Assembly: GCF_902459465.1 (NCBI RefSeq)
Contig: NC_047071.1
Location: forward strand, 11,552,385-11,616,384
Reading direction: 5' to 3'
From: Asterias rubens
Taxonomy: Eukaryota; Echinodermata; Asteroidea; Forcipulatida; Asteriidae
DNA length: 64,000 nt
Positions 1-12,309 of the stretch are shown here, in pieces (within the stretch, counting starts at the first letter, position 1; every line of letters begins with the position of its first letter). A model generated the notes under the pieces. That model ran no database searches. It saw nothing but the letters and a program-made list of their open reading frames with translations, and was not told where the DNA came from. A program made the position numbers and the translations under genes.

Positions 1-1622
1 TGGGATAGGGCCCCTACACCAAGTGAGATAACTGTTTTTTGACAAGTACCGAAGGTAGCTAAGCTTTCTTTAAATTTTACTATTTTTTAGTTTTGCCAGG
101 TGATCGATCGGCACTTCAAAAAGCTCACCTTCTCGCTGTAACAACGAAAGGGCAACACCGATGTATTGAATTCCGCAAACCCACTGCCTGTTCTTACTTG
201 TTGAGAGGGTAAAACAAGCGAAGACGACATTACCATGGGAACGACTCGCTCAGAGAGGAACCGTTCCTGACAGGTGGGAGAGTTGGGTCAATGCGGGACA
301 CGGAAAGCCCCTCACTGGGTAACAATAAAACTCCAATCGTAAGGTGATTCCAACTCGTTATCGCTACACCACCACCCAACTAGTTCCAGTTGCACTTTGA
401 GCGGATAACAACATTATTAACTTGAAGGGGGAGGACAGAAATGTTAGTAATTTCCAAACGCGGCAAGGGATTTTTTTATCTCTCGTCTGGGATATATGGC
501 CAAATGAAAATAAGACAATGTTTAGCGTCTCCGCCCGCTTCTTTTTAAGAGGCTGCCTCCTTTTTAAATTCTTTTTTTAATGAAATTTGTTACCAGAAAA
601 AAAAGTTTTGCTAACGACAAAATGATAATTTGTTATTTTATTTTATTATTTTTTAAATGGCCAAGCCGTTTGTACTTATAACCGTGTCGGGCCATTTGAA
701 AACAAAATCCTTTTTCGTTTGTTTTTTTTTTCAAAAATGGAGGACGCTTTACGTGTTTGTTTTTTGTTTTGGCCTTAAGCTTGGTTCTCAACCAAAATTT
801 GTTACATATACATTAGAATGGACACAGTTTATGGACTGTATCAGGGTTTTCTGATCAGGGTTCAACGGCGTCTCCACGGGGAGGGTACAGTTGGGAAATT
901 AGTGGGGAATTTGGTCCGCAGTGTTTTGTCTCGGACTCGTGGTGTTTCTATGGATTGTTTCTCGGGGTGGTCCGAGGCTCTCAACGGCACGCGATATGCC
1001 CCCTGACAGCATGGATCCGCGGAAATACTTCCATACGAAGAAACTGTAAATAAATAGTAAACTTGCGAGTACAACCTTGTGGTTTGTTTGAGTGTTGGCT
1101 CTGCGAAGATCCGGTTCGTTCTCGATGTTTCGAAAAGTATACACAGCTCGTCTTCAGGTCTGGAGAAATAAAAATAGGAAATACTTCCAGCTGCATGCAT
1201 TTGTTTGCTAGTTTTTTGGGAGGTTCCTTGCTTTTTGGGGGTTTGGTGATGGCTTTATTGATCAAGTTGATTTATTTGCTCGGGCTGGTTGATTTTTGGT
1301 TGATTGGTGGCTCGTTGACTTGATTGGTGGCTTGTTGATTAGTTGATTGGTTTTGGGGGTGGCTGGAACTTTTGTTTTATTGGTTGGGTAGCTGAGGCTA
1401 TCGTTGATTGAGTGATAACATATCGAGTGACGGCCTTTATTTTCTGCTTGGCTTGTTGATCTGTCCTGGTTATGTAGCTGAACTATAGTTTGTTTTTCTG
1501 TGTAGCTTGTTCATACTAGTGTTTATCTTTGGTTGATTTACTGGTCGATTATAGTTTGTGCATTGTTTAAGTGGTGTAACTTTTGAGAATGAGGTAATTG
1601 TTCACTCAAATACACCAGGCCT
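1..1622. other. Intergenic, no gene recognised
   Basis: T-rich sequence. The first 55 bp (ACACCAAGTGAGATAACTG, then a degraded match) resemble the 3' end of family A. The GT-rich segment 1200-1590 repeats TTGATT/GTTGATT words irregularly. Confidence 0.5.
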
Positions 1623-1754
1623 GCAGCCTATTTCACTAAACTTTACGCAACTGCGTAAGTCCACTTGCGCAACGTTTATGGAGCAACTTGTGCCATAAAC
1701 GTTGCGCAATTAGTGGACTTACGCAGTTGCGCAAATTTTCGTGAAATCGGCTGC
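1623..1754. mobile_element. Foldback M (palindromic MITE-like element, about 130 bp)
   Basis: The left arm (TTTCACTAAACTTTACGCAA ... GCGCAACGTTTATGG) and right arm (CCATAAACGTTGCGCAAT ... GCGCAAATTTTCGTGAAA) are inverted copies with a short loop. The outer ends resemble foldback N at 44352-44519. Confidence 0.8.
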
Positions 1755-1839
1755 TGAAGTCTTTAATTGGGTCTGTGGAAGCAAACATCTTTGTGCAACT
1801 TCAATTACCAATAGATAAAAATGTTCACATGACTGTGTG

Positions 1840-1897
1840 TACTTTTACGCATAAGTATGCTGAGATACACCAAGTGACAATACTGGTTTTTGACCAT
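1840..1897 (+). mobile_element. Family A fragment interrupted by a family B insertion
   Basis: TATGCTGAGATACACCAAGTG and the following TGGTTTTTGAC match the 3' part of family A. The match resumes weakly after the inserted element (CCAAAGGTG at about 2146). Confidence 0.5.
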
Positions 1898-2138
1898 GGC
1901 CCAATTTCATAGAGCTGCTAAGCACCCAAATTTGCTTAGCATCAAATTTTTTGCCTTGATAAAAACAGGATTACCAAACAAATTTCCATGTGATTTTCAG
2001 GATAAGTAAACAACAGCTGAATACTTGTAACAAGCAGTATGCAACAAATGGAAATTTGGTTGGTAATCCTGTTTTTATCAAGGAAGAAATTTCGTGCCAA
2101 GCAAAATGTTGTGCTAAGCAGCTCTATGAAATTGGGCC
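1898..2138. mobile_element. Family B foldback MITE, copy 1
   Basis: About 240 bp with long terminal inverted repeats: GGCCCAATTTCATAGAGCTG at the left and CTCTATGAAATTGGGCC at the right. Inner arms carry AAAAACAGGATTACCA and TGGTAATCCTGTTTTTATC. Confidence 0.9.
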
Positions 2139-2479
2139 CATGCCAAAGGTGCCGCTAAGGTAATGTGTGCAGGCCGTGTTGAGGATCGGCCCATTTGGGT
2201 TTGTACTCAACTACAAAAGTAATTTCTCAACAGTCCTTCACACCTCCTAATCCTTAATTTGTCTGCACTGCCATTAATTTAATGATTCCTACAGTGGGCC
2301 ACTCCCGACAAAATATTTGGTTAAACCGTGACCAATCTGTTGATGTTGTCCCCCTCCGTTGGTGACCTCTTCACGCCCGGGGTCAGCCCCGTAAAACAAG
2401 CAGACAATAAATTTCCAACCGGTGTTGAATTTGATAAAACAATCATTTGGCGTTGAAATAAAAGCAGGCCTGATACTTC

Positions 2480-2800
2480 ACGGAGGCAATGGAGGCGACT
2501 TGCCTCCATGCCCCCCTGCTCATTGGCCTTGGTGCCCTTAAAATGCTCCAGCACAAATTTACAACTTCCTCATTGGGGATAGGCCTACCCTTTACCAAGG
2601 AGAAAATGCTTAGGTGCCCTTGCCCTTAACGAAGCATACGGAGCGATGGAGGCGATTGCCTCCATGCCCCCTGCTCATTGGCCTTGGTGCCCTTAAAATG
2701 CTCCAGCAGAAACTTACAACTTCCTCATTGGGTAGGCCTACCCTTAACCAAGAAGGAAAATGCCTTGGTGCCCTTGCCCTTTCAAAAACGAAGCATACAG
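2480..2800 (+). repeat. Tandem duplication, 2 copies of about 160 bp
   Basis: Copies 2480-2638 and 2639-2800 share CTCATTGGCCTTGGTGCCCT, AAAATGCTCCAGCA and ACGAAGCATAC, with small indels. Frames through it are not recognisable as proteins. Confidence 0.9.
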
Positions 2801-4186
2801 GCATGCAAAGGGTGCGTGTTGGAAGTGGGAGAGGTTTGGTGACAACTGGTTTGTTAGCTTACATAATTCACTCGTGTATTTTTGTTTTTCCTGTCACAGA
2901 ACAGTCATTTTCAAACATTGATTGTCAGTTGTAATCATCGCTGCTAGGTATTATTAGGAGAAAAAAACGAAGAAAAAAAAAACACTTTGATTGCGTGCAA
3001 AATCCATATTGACATTACCACGATCTCGGCTATTGATGTTTCCCAACCAAACGGGAGCTGGCGAAATTGGTTTCTTTTGAAAAAGAGTTACTTCTGCGTA
3101 GTTATGTATAGACGCCAACCCAATAGCACATCGTGCTAATTAGGAATGCAAATATTAACTGTGTAACCAGATACTGTGTGGAGCTTCTCTTCTGAAGTAA
3201 ACCCCCCGTACATCCCCCCCCCCCCCCCCGTGGTACTTTATTCCCAATACGGATGGCCAACTCCGGTTACTGTCGCCAAACTCCGTACGTGACTCAAATA
3301 ATCAACTTGCAAAACGATATTTTAAAGCTCAATAATGACACCCAAATCCTTCCACCCGCCTACCAACCCCCCACGTACAAGACAAGAGAACAAGTTGAAA
3401 GAACACCACTGAGACCCCAGGAAGCCCTTGCTTCGATTCCAAATGCTATATTGATACTTTGCCAAAACATATATACACTACCGACGATCCTAAGGGAGTA
3501 ATTATAGCAAATATACTTTCTCCAACTTCTTGCCCACCCAAAAAAAAAGGGGGGAGAAAAGAAACTGACTGCACTGTATTTGTATAGCACGAATAAAAGG
3601 CACTATTCTCTGCGGAAATCTACTAAGAAAACGACTTCCAGCGGCTTTTGTCCGTTGCTCTTTTCTTGTCACGAAAGTAACCCCCCTTTTACATACACGG
3701 ACCGGCCAGGTGTGCGGATCGCCTGAGTCTCTCGGCTTGTGTGCCCGCACGTCTTCAATAGAAATTTATTTACGTTGCCGCTAATTTGCTTTTTTCTAAT
3801 TATTTAGAGCGAGGTGTGGGAAGGATTCCGGCCTGGATTGATTTTCAATAAGCCCTTGACAGGTAGCGGACAAAAGGTTGGTGTCAACGTTGTAGGTTTA
3901 CCGGGTGTTGTCTTGAGTTTATAGAGAGCTGTCAATCACTCACCCAGTTTAAGAAATGTTACACCTGGTTTTAGCTGTATTTATAATTATTCATAATCAA
4001 CGACCTACGGTGGTATGATGACATATGCTTCACCCTCGTCCACTATAATCAATGTTTGCAAAAGAGATTAATTAAACATACTCTATTGGAAGTTTCTATC
4101 AATTAGTATTTACGGAGAGTGACAATAAAAGATCATCTGCCATAAATGGAGTTCTGTCCAGGGTTGAATGATTTAGCGAACACGTC
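2801..4186. other. Intergenic, no gene recognised
   Basis: It holds a C14 run at about 3217-3230 and otherwise unique-looking AT-rich sequence. Nothing with coding character. Confidence 0.5.
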
Positions 4187-4558
4187 TTAAAGCCATTGGA
4201 CACTATCGGTAACCAGTATTGTCCAAGGCCCACACTTCGTGTATCACAACTTATATATATTTAATAACAAACCTGTGACAATTTAGGCTCAATCGGTCAT
4301 CGGAGTCGGGAGAAAATAACGGGAAAACCCACACTTGTTTCCGCACGTTTCGCCGTGTCATGTCATTTGTTTCAAATAAATCCGTAATTCTCGCTATCGA
4401 GAATTAATATTGTTTTAATGTTTTTTTGTTTCTCAAAAAGTAAAAAGTAAACCATTTCATGGAACAATATTTCAAGTGAAGTCTTTAACTATTACCGTAC
4501 GTAAACCCTGTAAATTATTATTTTTATTTTTTTCTGTACCGAAAGTATATGGCTATAA
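4187..4558 (+). mobile_element. Family C MITE, copy 1
   Basis: Begins TTAAAGCCATTGGACACTAT, has the inner word GTAATTCTCGCTATCGAGAA and the family segment CGGAGTCGGGAGAAAATAAC. The right terminus is eroded. Confidence 0.85.
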
Positions 4559-4954
4559 TGTGCTGTAGTTGAACAGGTCTTTACGTGTGACTGGTTTCAA
4601 GGCCAGGTTGTCTCTTGTGGTGTTTTGAACAGCAAACACCATTTTTTTGTAAATCAAATGTAAAACCACAAATCCACCTATAATGCCAAGGTAATAACTC
4701 ACAAATACATTAGAAAAGCCGAACCGCTATCCCAGCAAACAGTGCATTGATTATATATCAGGTTTAAAAAAAATACAAAACAACCGAGGGCCGAGGTTTA
4801 CAAATATTTATTACAAAAAAGTGATATCAAAAACGAGTGATGTAATTAACCGAATTAGAGATAAAACATTATATCTACAATATAAATCAAAAAAGCAATA
4901 TACAATTCTTTAAAAAAAGGGGACCGATGACCTATAATACATTACTTATGAAAA

Positions 4955-5100
4955 ATATTGTATTATTGAGTGAGACGTTACCTGTTTCTCAAGTTTACTT
5001 CAGAGGGAGCCGTTTCTCACAATTATTTATACTATCAAGAGCTCTCCATTGCTCGTTACAAAGTAAGTTGTTATGCTTACAAATTCAACAAAAGGAATCT
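4955..5100 (-). mobile_element. Family A variant fragment
   Basis: ACTTCAGAGGGAGCCGTTTC, TCTCCATTGCTCGTTAC and AAGTAAG match family A in reverse orientation; the ends are missing. Confidence 0.6.
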
Positions 5101-7730
5101 AGAAGTTCACGTTGTATTGAAACGGTCACTACAATCAAGTTCAAACGTGGACACGTCCTCTTACTACAACTAATCCATGGTTTGCACACACAGACCGCTC
5201 GAGTTGTGTCAGAAAAGGGACACATTTATTTTCTCTGGCCCCCTTTTTTATTATAGGTCAATTCAAGCCCTTTTATGAGCTTGGACTTTTTCCTCCGAGT
5301 CCCTTCTTCATAGTGAGGGTTGGGGACCAAACACCAGATAATTTGTTTGCTTGTTTGGGTCTTTTATTTTGCTTGTCTTCTCCTTATATTTGATGAGGGA
5401 TCAGTTTAGAGTTACCCTTAATTCGTGTGAGCCAAAAAGTTTAAGCTCGATAATGATGGTCATTTTAACTGTAGGCTTGTATAAATGCGAAAAGTTTACG
5501 CAGAGAAACTACCACCAACAGTTGCATCTGAACACATTTCTTGTATGGGCTTTCTGAGTGTGTGTGGTAATCGAACATGACCCTCGCGGACAAATTAATG
5601 TGCACTAATTTTGGGATTTTGAAATAAATTGTTTGCTTCGGGAATTTTGTCTGGTGGACATCTACATTTTGATTGTTCATGCCCCGTACACAGTGAAGCA
5701 TGATACTTGTATCTAGGGCAACAGGCTTGCAAGTTGAAGTTCAGTTTCGACATAATAAAACAGCTGATCAATTTCATGCAGTTTCCAACCATCGTTCATG
5801 GCGATTTCTCAAATTGAAAGAAAAGATTGAAAAACGAAAAGAAAAACTAAAACACCTTTACAAATATTAAGACCAACGTTCTGCCCCCAACCCCATACGC
5901 CAGCGGCATCTGGTGAAATACGCACTGTGGAAAGGCATAATTAGGTGCTAAGGGGGTTGTCCGGGGTCGCTCCCATCAAATAAAAACCAGAGAGAGACTG
6001 ATTGTAATCAGTAAATCAAAAAAAAATGCAGTTAAATATGGCCCCAGGGGTGGCAAGCATTGATCCGGCGTTGTTAGTGGGTATATATTATTAGAGGTCA
6101 TAAAAATGCGGGAACTCAGAAAAAAAACGCTTGCTTGTCAAACGCCTTGTTTGGTTTAGAGGTTTTATTTTTCTTTGTTTCTTTGCCTAGAGGGCGTTAT
6201 GCTGGCGATTGATGCGGACCAGTAGGTCTTGCGGGCCCTCATAATATTGTCCCAGATTACCCAAGCGTTAGTAATCGCAGAGTGACTTGGATATGCCATT
6301 CATTTTGACACTTAGCCGGTGAAGTTTATAGTCCCTTTTCAAAGCTGATAAAAATGTATGCGCCATTGAACAAATTAAATCAGCCTTAAGTTATGAGTGG
6401 GGAACCATAACGGACTCTCACCACCACCCCTCCTTCACCCCTGCACAGGCACACCCCTTTGTGACTCCCACTTCAATTTCATTTACTGCCTAAAGGCGGC
6501 TTAGTAAGAGCCTTATTGAAGGAATTATTCTTCAAAATATGTATTTTACTTTCTGCCAGCAGGAGAAAACTATAAAAGAAAACAAATCTTAGTAGTAGGA
6601 CCAACTTCTCCCGATTCCCTGGGGCATCTTTTGTCATTAAAACTGAGTCCGACAACGTTCGTTTTATTCGAGTCGATACTTTGTTGTTGCGTGGCGCTTT
6701 TTCCCTTTTTTCCTTTTTTTTTCTTCTTTTTCTTGGTAGATCCTTTCTGTCAACTGATTATTTGTCGCTTACACATCATAATTTCGCGCGATTCGGAAAT
6801 TAGTTTGTAGTGTAATGCCCATAGTTATTTCCGCAACAGAAATTCGTTTCTATTATACGAGTACAATAAGACAAAAGGGGGCGACATCTGTGGACGTTAC
6901 CGGTTTAAAGGGTTGCCCTTCGGGCTGGCATTGGAGCAGATGCAACAGTCTTTGCCAGATAATCCCTCTGATAGTCGCAAACTCAAAATTGAAATATTAT
7001 GTTGGCCCAGGGGGGCCTCGGTCGGGAGTGAGAGAGATCCGAAGCAAGATTGATGTTACTATCCGATTTATGAGCGATTTAATTTCCGTAAGTCATCACC
7101 GAAAAGCTTTGACGTGTCTGCCACAAATGTCGTAAATTCGTAGAATCGGCTATGTTGTGGTAACATTCACCTAATGAGATTTTCATAACAAAAGGACGTG
7201 CATTAGTTTGTTGATCTTTCAGTAGGGTTTTTATGATTATTATTATTTTTTTTTTTTTCGCTCTGATTTATGGGATGCGGAAAAGCGTGGCAGATATCAT
7301 TTATTTGAATGTCATACTTTTACGTCGCCGTTGTGAGTAATTGTACTGTACATGTGGCGGGGGTTTAGGACAACGGAGGCGGGCCTTTCGGTTTTCCCCG
7401 GACTTGGTCGGAAATAACCACCCAAATTACAGAACTTTTATCGTTAAAAAGAAACAATTTCAAAAATCACGCGATCTGTCGTTAAAAAAGCTGTGCCTTT
7501 TGTTTAAATAGATTGGAAATGCAGGTGTTTTTCTAACGAGGTTTCAGCTGTTTTACGTTGATAGTTTGTTGTGGTATTGGGTGTGACACGGCACTCTAAA
7601 TATAAAACCCCGCTTGTGTAATATTACAACAGCTACGTTTTTGAAGTATGCCAGCTCTTCCAAATGACTAATTATTGAGAGTAGGCCTATAGGGGAAGTT
7701 TGGAGAGTACGCTGTAAAATAAAAGGGGGA
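5101..7730. other. Intergenic, no gene recognised
   Basis: AT-rich with poly-T runs near 6715 and 7245. Only short non-coding-looking frames are present. I see no splice-bounded exon. Confidence 0.5.
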
Positions 7731-8118
7731 TTTAAAGGCCTTGGACACTATTGGTAATTTCTCAAAATAATTATTAGCACACAACCTTACTTGGTAACGA
7801 GTAATGGGGAGAGGTTGATAGTATAAAACATTGTGAGAAACAGCTCCCTCTGAAGTGACGTAGTTTTCGAGAAAGAAGTAATTTTCATCGAATTTGATTT
7901 TGAGACCTCCGATTTGGAATTTGAGGTCTCGAAAATCAAGCATCTGAAAGCGCACAACTTCGTGTGACAAGAGTGTTTTTTCTTTTATTATTATCTCGCA
8001 ACTTTGATGACCGATTGAGCTCAAATTGTCACAGGTTTGTTATTTTATGCATATGTTGAGATACAGCAGGTAAGAAGACTGGTCTTTGACAATTACCAAT
8101 AGTGTCCAATGTCTTTAA
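7731..8118 (+). mobile_element. Family A MITE (full length)
   Basis: Runs from TTTAAAGGCCTTGGACACTA to GTGTCCAATGTCTTTAA, 388 bp, with inverted termini and the inner hairpin near 7905-7940 (GAGACCTCCG ... GAGGTCTCG). Confidence 0.95.
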
Positions 8119-9545
8119 GCATTGAAACCATGTTTTTTCCCAAACGTGAACACTATTTTAAACGGACGTTTGTCAGAACAACAACTATCTATGAGATAAC
8201 AATAAGTTTGTTTCATTGATGTTTATGTTGATTCCTTATTTGGTATAAGCATGTTACAACAACCATCCTGCAAATTTGTGCAGTTAATAATTTATATTAC
8301 AAGTAAACGACACTGCTGGCATTGTACATTTTTTATTAATTTCTTCTTTTTTTTTGGGGGGGGGTTAAAAAAAACGTTTCCAAATTAATAAAAGTTGGTG
8401 TTCATTTTCTCATTATCCGTGTTCATTTGGCATGTTTTAAGCAGATTGAATCGACACCCTTGACACTTCTTAAAGAAAGGGCAAGGCCTTTATCGTGAAC
8501 AAATTTCCTCGGTTGGGTCTTGTAAACTATCACAAAATCGCGATATTAAACGAACTTCAACTCAGCTGCTTTCACTTTAAGTTCAGTCTGGATCATAAAA
8601 CGCATTTCGGGTTGAACAGCATGACCTATTTAAGTTCACTGTGCTTTCATTGCAAAACCCAAATATCGAAGAGGACACCTGCATTTTTATAAAACTGCCA
8701 AAAAATAAGATCACCCTCTTCCCCCCAAAAAACAGCCCTTTACAAAAAAAGAAAATTCCAATTTGGCCAAATCGTGTCATTTTATCGCCTGAATACGCAG
8801 CTCACTCCCCCCTCTCTGTTATGAATTTTCTACATCAGCGGTGCTCGTCAAATCATGAATCTTGTCTAATTCCACGCACTTCTGACCACGATGGGTACGA
8901 TTAGGAACTCCAGCACTGGTGCTCAAAGAGCTACCATTTACCCCGGTCCCCACGCGCGTGGCACGGCATCGTTCGAGAGTGGGGCACTCTCTGCAACGGC
9001 GGTAAACCAACAATCCGCCCCCTATTCGGTTGGGTTTTACAGCTATTTAACCGCGCTCGAATCAATCCCCCCTTCCTGTGAGCTGTTTGTTGCTGTCAAA
9101 CTCACTGGAAAGAGGGACGATGGCTGGGAACTTGAATAAGTTTTTTGTCCTCTCTTCACGAAACCCTGAGTAAAAAATTCACGCTCGATAAAGCCCCGAC
9201 AGTGAACTTCCCCACTGCGAAACGGTGACTCGGGTGTTAGCTTAAGCAGCTGGTGGTAGATTCGTGGGTTTTCAGTGACTCATTGTTCTTTTGTACCTCA
9301 TTAACCTTAAGCCACACCTAGCCACAACACAATAAATGGACCAGATTGTAAGAGATTTGATGTCCAGTGAGCGAAGCCACCCATATGGCTCGTCGTAAAA
9401 ATAGTGCAGACACCTTTCATCAACTGCATTGGCTATTATTGGTATGTTTCGGTACTATTTGAACAATGTATCTATAAAAGAATGTACTAATGGGCCCGTA
9501 ACAATCGTGCAACATGAGCAACATTTTAAATCTGTGTGCATAAAC
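8119..9545. other. Intergenic, no gene recognised
   Basis: G-run at about 8357-8366. The frames at 8640-9140 are of modest length without recognised motifs. Confidence 0.4.
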
Positions 9546-9804
9546 GACTCCCTCTGAAGTAACGTAGTTTTTGAGAAAAGGGTAATTTCTCACTAAAATA
9601 ATAAAAGACTTCTAGGTAGAAGTCTTTTATTCCTATCTGAAAGCACACAAATTCGTCCAACAAGGGTGTTTCTTTCATCATTTTCTCGTATTAACTTCGA
9701 TGACCGATTGAGCCCAAATTTTCACAGGTTTGTTATATATTATGGGATACACCAAGTGAGAAAACTGGTCTTTGACAATTAACAAAGATGTCCAGTGCCT
9801 TTAA
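9546..9804 (+). mobile_element. Family A-prime MITE, 5' truncated
   Basis: Starts at CTCCCTCTGAAGTAACGTAG and ends TGTCCAGTGCCTTTAA. It has a different inner hairpin (AATAAAAGACTTCTAG ... AGAAGTCTTTTATT), shared with the copy at 34210. Confidence 0.85.
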
Positions 9805-10380
9805 AGAATGTGATTATATAGGAACTGTAGTTTTGACTCTTCCCAAGCCTCAGTCTTATCTCGATAATTGTTGGGAGTATTTCTACAATTCATCATCGCA
9901 TCATACGAATGTTAATCATGGAGCAACTAAATTCAGAATCATATTTTGGTTATCAGGGATGTTGCATGTTGTGTACGGAGGCTTAAAGTGAACATTCTCG
10001 TGACCCTCCACAATTCCAAGCTCTTGCAAGTAACGTGGACACTTTATTTATTTATTTACTTTATTTGGCCAAGTTCTCACTCTAGAACACGTCCCCGGAT
10101 TTGCTGTATCTGGTTTACACAATTCACGATTTCAGTTATCATTTATCATGGATAAAGAAAAGAGTACAAGCCAATGCGTGTTTTCGGGGCGTGGGGGCGG
10201 GGCGGGGGTACGGATGATATTGAGTTGAAAACGGCCTAGTTGGTGTTGCTTTATGGCTTCCGTATAAAGTGAAGAACTGGGAGAAATATTGCTACCTCCG
10301 TGGTAATAGAAAGTGACAAAATCAAGCCAAAGCCACGAGAACTTGAAAAGTAGAGTCCATTCCTTCAAACGCTAAATGAT

Positions 10381-10779
10381 TTAAGGGTTTTGATGCCTTA
10401 TGTTTTTGGCCATGACATGAATCCCTACTCACTGTGAATGTTGATGTACATGTAATATTGTTTACTTGTAGAAGTTTCAGCTTCATTAGTCGTCAAGTTT
10501 TTGAGAGAAAAATATGAAAATCGCAAAACGATGTTTTCAGGATAGTCGCGTATTGCCAGTTCTGGTAATACGTTGTAAAAATACATGCTAAAATAATGTT
10601 CGTCTCCTGAGACGAACATCATTTTCGTGACATTGATTTACTCATTTCTACAAAAATACAGCACCTCAGCAAATAGGGAAGCTTTCTACTATACCATCGT
10701 TATCTTCAAATCGTGTAAGTTTACTGTAACTCTGTGGATAATGTGTTTTGTGTCCTACAAAAGTTACCCAAACCCTTAA
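10381..10779. mobile_element. Family E MITE, copy 2 (divergent)
   Basis: The termini TTAAGGGTTT and AAACCCTTAA are perfect inverted repeats. The centre has GTTCGTCTCCTGAGACGAAC, and the arms carry TTTTTGAGA and CAAAAATACAGCACCTCAGC as in copy 1. Confidence 0.85.
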
Positions 10780-12309
10780 ACAAAGCATCACTTGGACGAA
10801 TATTTGATTATAGACAATGCAAATTAACTATAAGCCGCCAAACGTTCTTCAAATGTTCCCTCAAACAGTCGTCGTCTTTGCATTTATTTAAAAAAAAGGT
10901 CGAGACATTTATTCAAACACATACAGCCTGGCCCCCGACCACCCTAACATGTCAAACTGCTCTACGTAGGGTTTCTTAACTCTTGTCTCACCAAACCTGC
11001 ACTGTTACTAGGATGACCTTATCGGCCACACACTGGGCTATACTTTGTCACAATGCTAATTGAATCACCCCAATCGGCCGTAGTTTGCACGTCGCTGCCT
11101 GGGTAGTCACAGAGTCCAGGGTTTTGCTTACTTTAAGGCCAGGGTACTCCTTGGCATACCAACCGTCACCTTCTATTTTCACAAGGAGCCGGTGAAGTTC
11201 GAGTTCAAGCCGGTATAAGAAGTTCCAATCAAACGGCGATTGGCAGCGACGGAGTGGTCTATTAAATTTTGATGTACCAATTTGTCATTTGTTTGCACAG
11301 TGCTGTGTTGACGGGTCCAGGCGAAACCGCGGCGTTGCAGCTGACTCACGGCGGGGCGCGGCCACCCCGAAACCCGCTCCGCTTTACGGTGCTGTCCTCT
11401 CCGGTCTCAAACGCAGCGGTCACCCTCTCCGGGATGAGACGAGCCGATGCCTTGTGCAAACAAACATGTTGACGAAACAATATTGAGAATTATATTGGAA
11501 CGAATTTACTGTTGCTAAACTTCTTTTGATTTTTCAAAAACGACCCGTGCAGTTCTCTGGGATCGAGTTACATGGAGGCTGTTGACGACGAGTTAATAAA
11601 AAATGCCATGGCAAGTTATTTGATTGTGTGTTATGTTGGTGGATTTTTTTCCATGAGAGAGAAGGACTCGCAAACTTCAACTGTGAAGCGTATTATCCCA
11701 ACAGAGGCCGACTCTAACAGACTTCGTTACCACGGCGAGATGTCTTGTTTGGACAAGCTGTAGTAGTAATTCGTACAATTAAATTTGCCGCAGAGTAACA
11801 ATTGGCAAAACCAACCCCAGAACAAAATGTTAACAAAAAATATCCCCAGTGCACTTTGCCACATACCAGAATACCTTGTTTTAGTTGCAAACTGGATGGT
11901 AATTTGTAGCCAGGTGAGGCTAAAGTAAGTGATAAAATCCGACGTTGGGGAGCTCCCTCAGTTCTCCCTCTTGCCGCCATGTTTATGTTGCAAACTAAAC
12001 TCAACATTCTGTTTGCGGCGCCCTCAAAGCGAAGCCGCACAATTCGGCAAATAACAATGCTGATGATGATTTTGTGTACTGTAAGCGACACCGAGTGTAG
12101 TTTCTTGTGGCTGGTGGGTCTCCCTTCCAACTGGATGGGTCGGGTCCCTCGCTACTCCCGGGGGCATCTTAGAGACCTCATCTGAGGCACATGATTCCCC
12201 GGTCAAATTGAGGGAATTACGATAGAAGCGTACGAGGCGTGAACTCCCCGCAGCTGAATGCAACTAAACACCCGTATATATGAGGACACAGTCCATGTGC
12301 AAAATTTTC
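10780..12309. other. Intergenic, one GC-rich island only
   Basis: Apart from the island at 11289-11486 there is CTTGCCGCCATGTTTATG at about 11970, a start-site-like word, but the frame after it gives no recognisable protein. Confidence 0.4.
11289..11486 (+). other. GC-rich island, possible exon after a CACAG acceptor
   Basis: About 190 bp of very GC-rich sequence inside AT-rich flanks. It is preceded by ATTTGTTTGCACAG, a good acceptor, and two plus frames stay open through it. I recognise no protein, so it could be an exon, a CpG island or a repeat. Confidence 0.25.
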
